Assembly (NCBI GenBank): GCA_025351165.1
Contig: JANXWK010000038.1
Coordinates: forward strand, 1 to 55,164
Length of the DNA: 55,164 nucleotides
Direction of reading: 5' to 3'
DNA from: Hyphomicrobiales bacterium
Lineage (GTDB): Bacteria; Pseudomonadota; Alphaproteobacteria; Rhizobiales; Beijerinckiaceae
Position 1 is the stretch's first letter. Each line of letters begins with the position of its first letter. Of the stretch, positions 54,316-55,164 are shown one piece after another. The translations under genes were made by a program, and so were the position numbers. The notes below the pieces were generated by a model, which searched no databases, was not told the DNA's origin, and worked only from the letters and a program-made list of their open reading frames with translations.

Positions 54316-55164
54316 ATTGATTGCTGGGCGCTCAACGGCAATATGTGCAATTGCACTTGCCAAAACGGTTATAATGACGGCAATTGGCATGAACAACAGC
54401 GCCCATTCTGCAAGCCTGAAATCAACAAACAATATGTTCAGCACAATCCCATGCAGCAGGTAAATGCCAAAAGAACATTCGCCCAACAGCACACTGCCTT
54501 TTAGCTTTAGTAAACCCCATAAGTCATTGCCGCAGGCAACGCTGATAAAAAACAGTCCATATGCAAAAAGCTGTACCAGTCCATAAGATGGCTCGCTGAT
54601 TGTTCCAGCCAACAGGCATATCAGCACCGCAAAAGGCACCCATTTTGCTTTGAAAAACCTGACCGTAGAAGCAAGGCGCTGACATTCATAGGCTATCATG
54701 CCAAACGCAAAAAATGGTAGATATTGTACCAATCCCGCCTTTTTCAAGAACGGCTTGATGGCAAGCGATAGAATAAGGAGGGCAAAGGGCAAGACCCAGC
54801 TTGGTAGCTTGCCCCTCATTAAATCGGCTGCAAAAGCGCTTGCGGGCAGCACAAAAATGTAGAACAGCCACTCATATTTTAAAGACCATAAAACATAGGC
54901 ATTGATCTTGCCACTTACGGCATATCCTATCAGAGGTGGTTGACCCTGGCTTAAAATCCAGGCGCTTGCCGCTTTTAAATAGGCGCTATCAAGCGGTTGT
55001 CCCGTGCGCAGCATGATGATGAGCGTGACGATTGCAACTGAAACTGCAACCAGCGGAACTATACGAAATATGCGCGATATATAAACCCGCAGCCAGTTCG
55101 TTTTAGCAAAACCTGCCATAATTTTAGGGGCAAAAACCAGTCCCGTGACCATAAAAAACAGGCT
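54301..55164 (-). CDS. acyltransferase 3 family membrane protein, cut by the window end
   Basis: The frame is open through the right edge (SLFF before MVTGLVFAPKIM), so the start lies outside. The visible 287 residues hold about eight hydrophobic helices and the typical NWLRVYISRIFRIVPLVAVSVAI, YVLWSLKYEWLFYIFVLP and LGECSFGIYLLHGIVLN motifs of OafA/YrhL/NodX-type O-acetyltransferases. The catalytic His region near the N-terminus is missing from the window. It probably acetylates a surface sugar, in keeping with the neighbouring glycosyltransferase. Confidence 0.88.
   Translation of the reverse strand, partial: SLFFMVTGLVFAPKIMAGFAKTNWLRVYISRIFRIVPLVAVSVAIVTLIIMLRTGQPLDSAYLKAASAWILSQGQPPLIGYAVSGKINAYVLWSLKYEWLFYIFVLPASAFAADLMRGKLPSWVLPFALLILSLAIKPFLKKAGLVQYLPFFAFGMIAYECQRLASTVRFFKAKWVPFAVLICLLAGTISEPSYGLVQLFAYGLFFISVACGNDLWGLLKLKGSVLLGECSFGIYLLHGIVLNILFVDFRLAEWALLFMPIAVIITVLASAIAHIAVERPAINLAKF

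Overview
The window looks like chromosomal DNA from a fairly AT-rich alphaproteobacterium, most likely of the Hyphomicrobiales (Rhizobiales). The evidence is gene content and order as I know them from that order: an L,D-transpeptidase/DUF882 pair, DUF4164-ZapA, the ccmI-ccmE-ccmF-ccmH heme-lyase operon leading into glnE, xseB next to dxs, a PleC-like PAS histidine kinase beside pepN, the block pyrC / ygfZ / tag / HD hydrolase / tyrosine phosphatase, and pdxH divergent from an RT0821-type lipoprotein. No rRNA, tRNA, CRISPR array, insertion sequence or prophage could be seen. Species cannot be named from this.

Layout. 1-8.6 kb: cell-envelope and division genes (ldt tail, two M15-like peptidases around zapA), aspartate aminotransferase, a SemiSWEET, a secreted protein of unknown role and an ABC exporter. 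8.7-14.4 kb: an orphan gene, a ParDE module with a broken toxin, cysS, class II DAHP synthase, two small secreted proteins (one CreA) and an AbrB/VapC module with a broken toxin. 14.4-25 kb: AMP nucleosidase, a DUF2865 protein, orphan A, then the leftward ccmIEFH-glnE operon and orphan B. 25-41.9 kb: nadE, a DyP peroxidase, gltX, a PleC-like kinase, pepN, a CDF metal transporter, gloA, a TauE-type permease, dxs, xseB and alanine dehydrogenase. 42-50.7 kb: orphan C, tyrosine phosphatase, HD hydrolase, tag, ygfZ, dihydroorotase, an Rsm22-type methyltransferase, Nudix, pdxH and a lipoprotein. 51-55.2 kb: PAP2 phosphatase and the left part of a surface-polysaccharide region (capsule-type protein, GT4, acyltransferase cut by the window end).

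Most genes are housekeeping. The most unusual signal is a set of three unrelated, signal-peptide-less orphan genes (17088, 25070 reverse, 42278). All have GTAAG (or its complement CTTAC) repeated at 11-bp, helix-turn spacing upstream. In the first two, two GTAAG half-sites 11 bp apart lie 8 bp in front of a -10-like hexamer and just over 50 bp before the start codon. This is the site layout used by OmpR/PhoB-type response regulators and suggests an undescribed regulon. Other points of interest are the two toxin-antitoxin modules whose toxin genes are both disrupted while the antitoxins stay open, a rhizobial-type palindromic repeat inserted in frame inside glnE, and GANTC (CcrM) site clusters in front of the PleC-like kinase and the tyrosine phosphatase.
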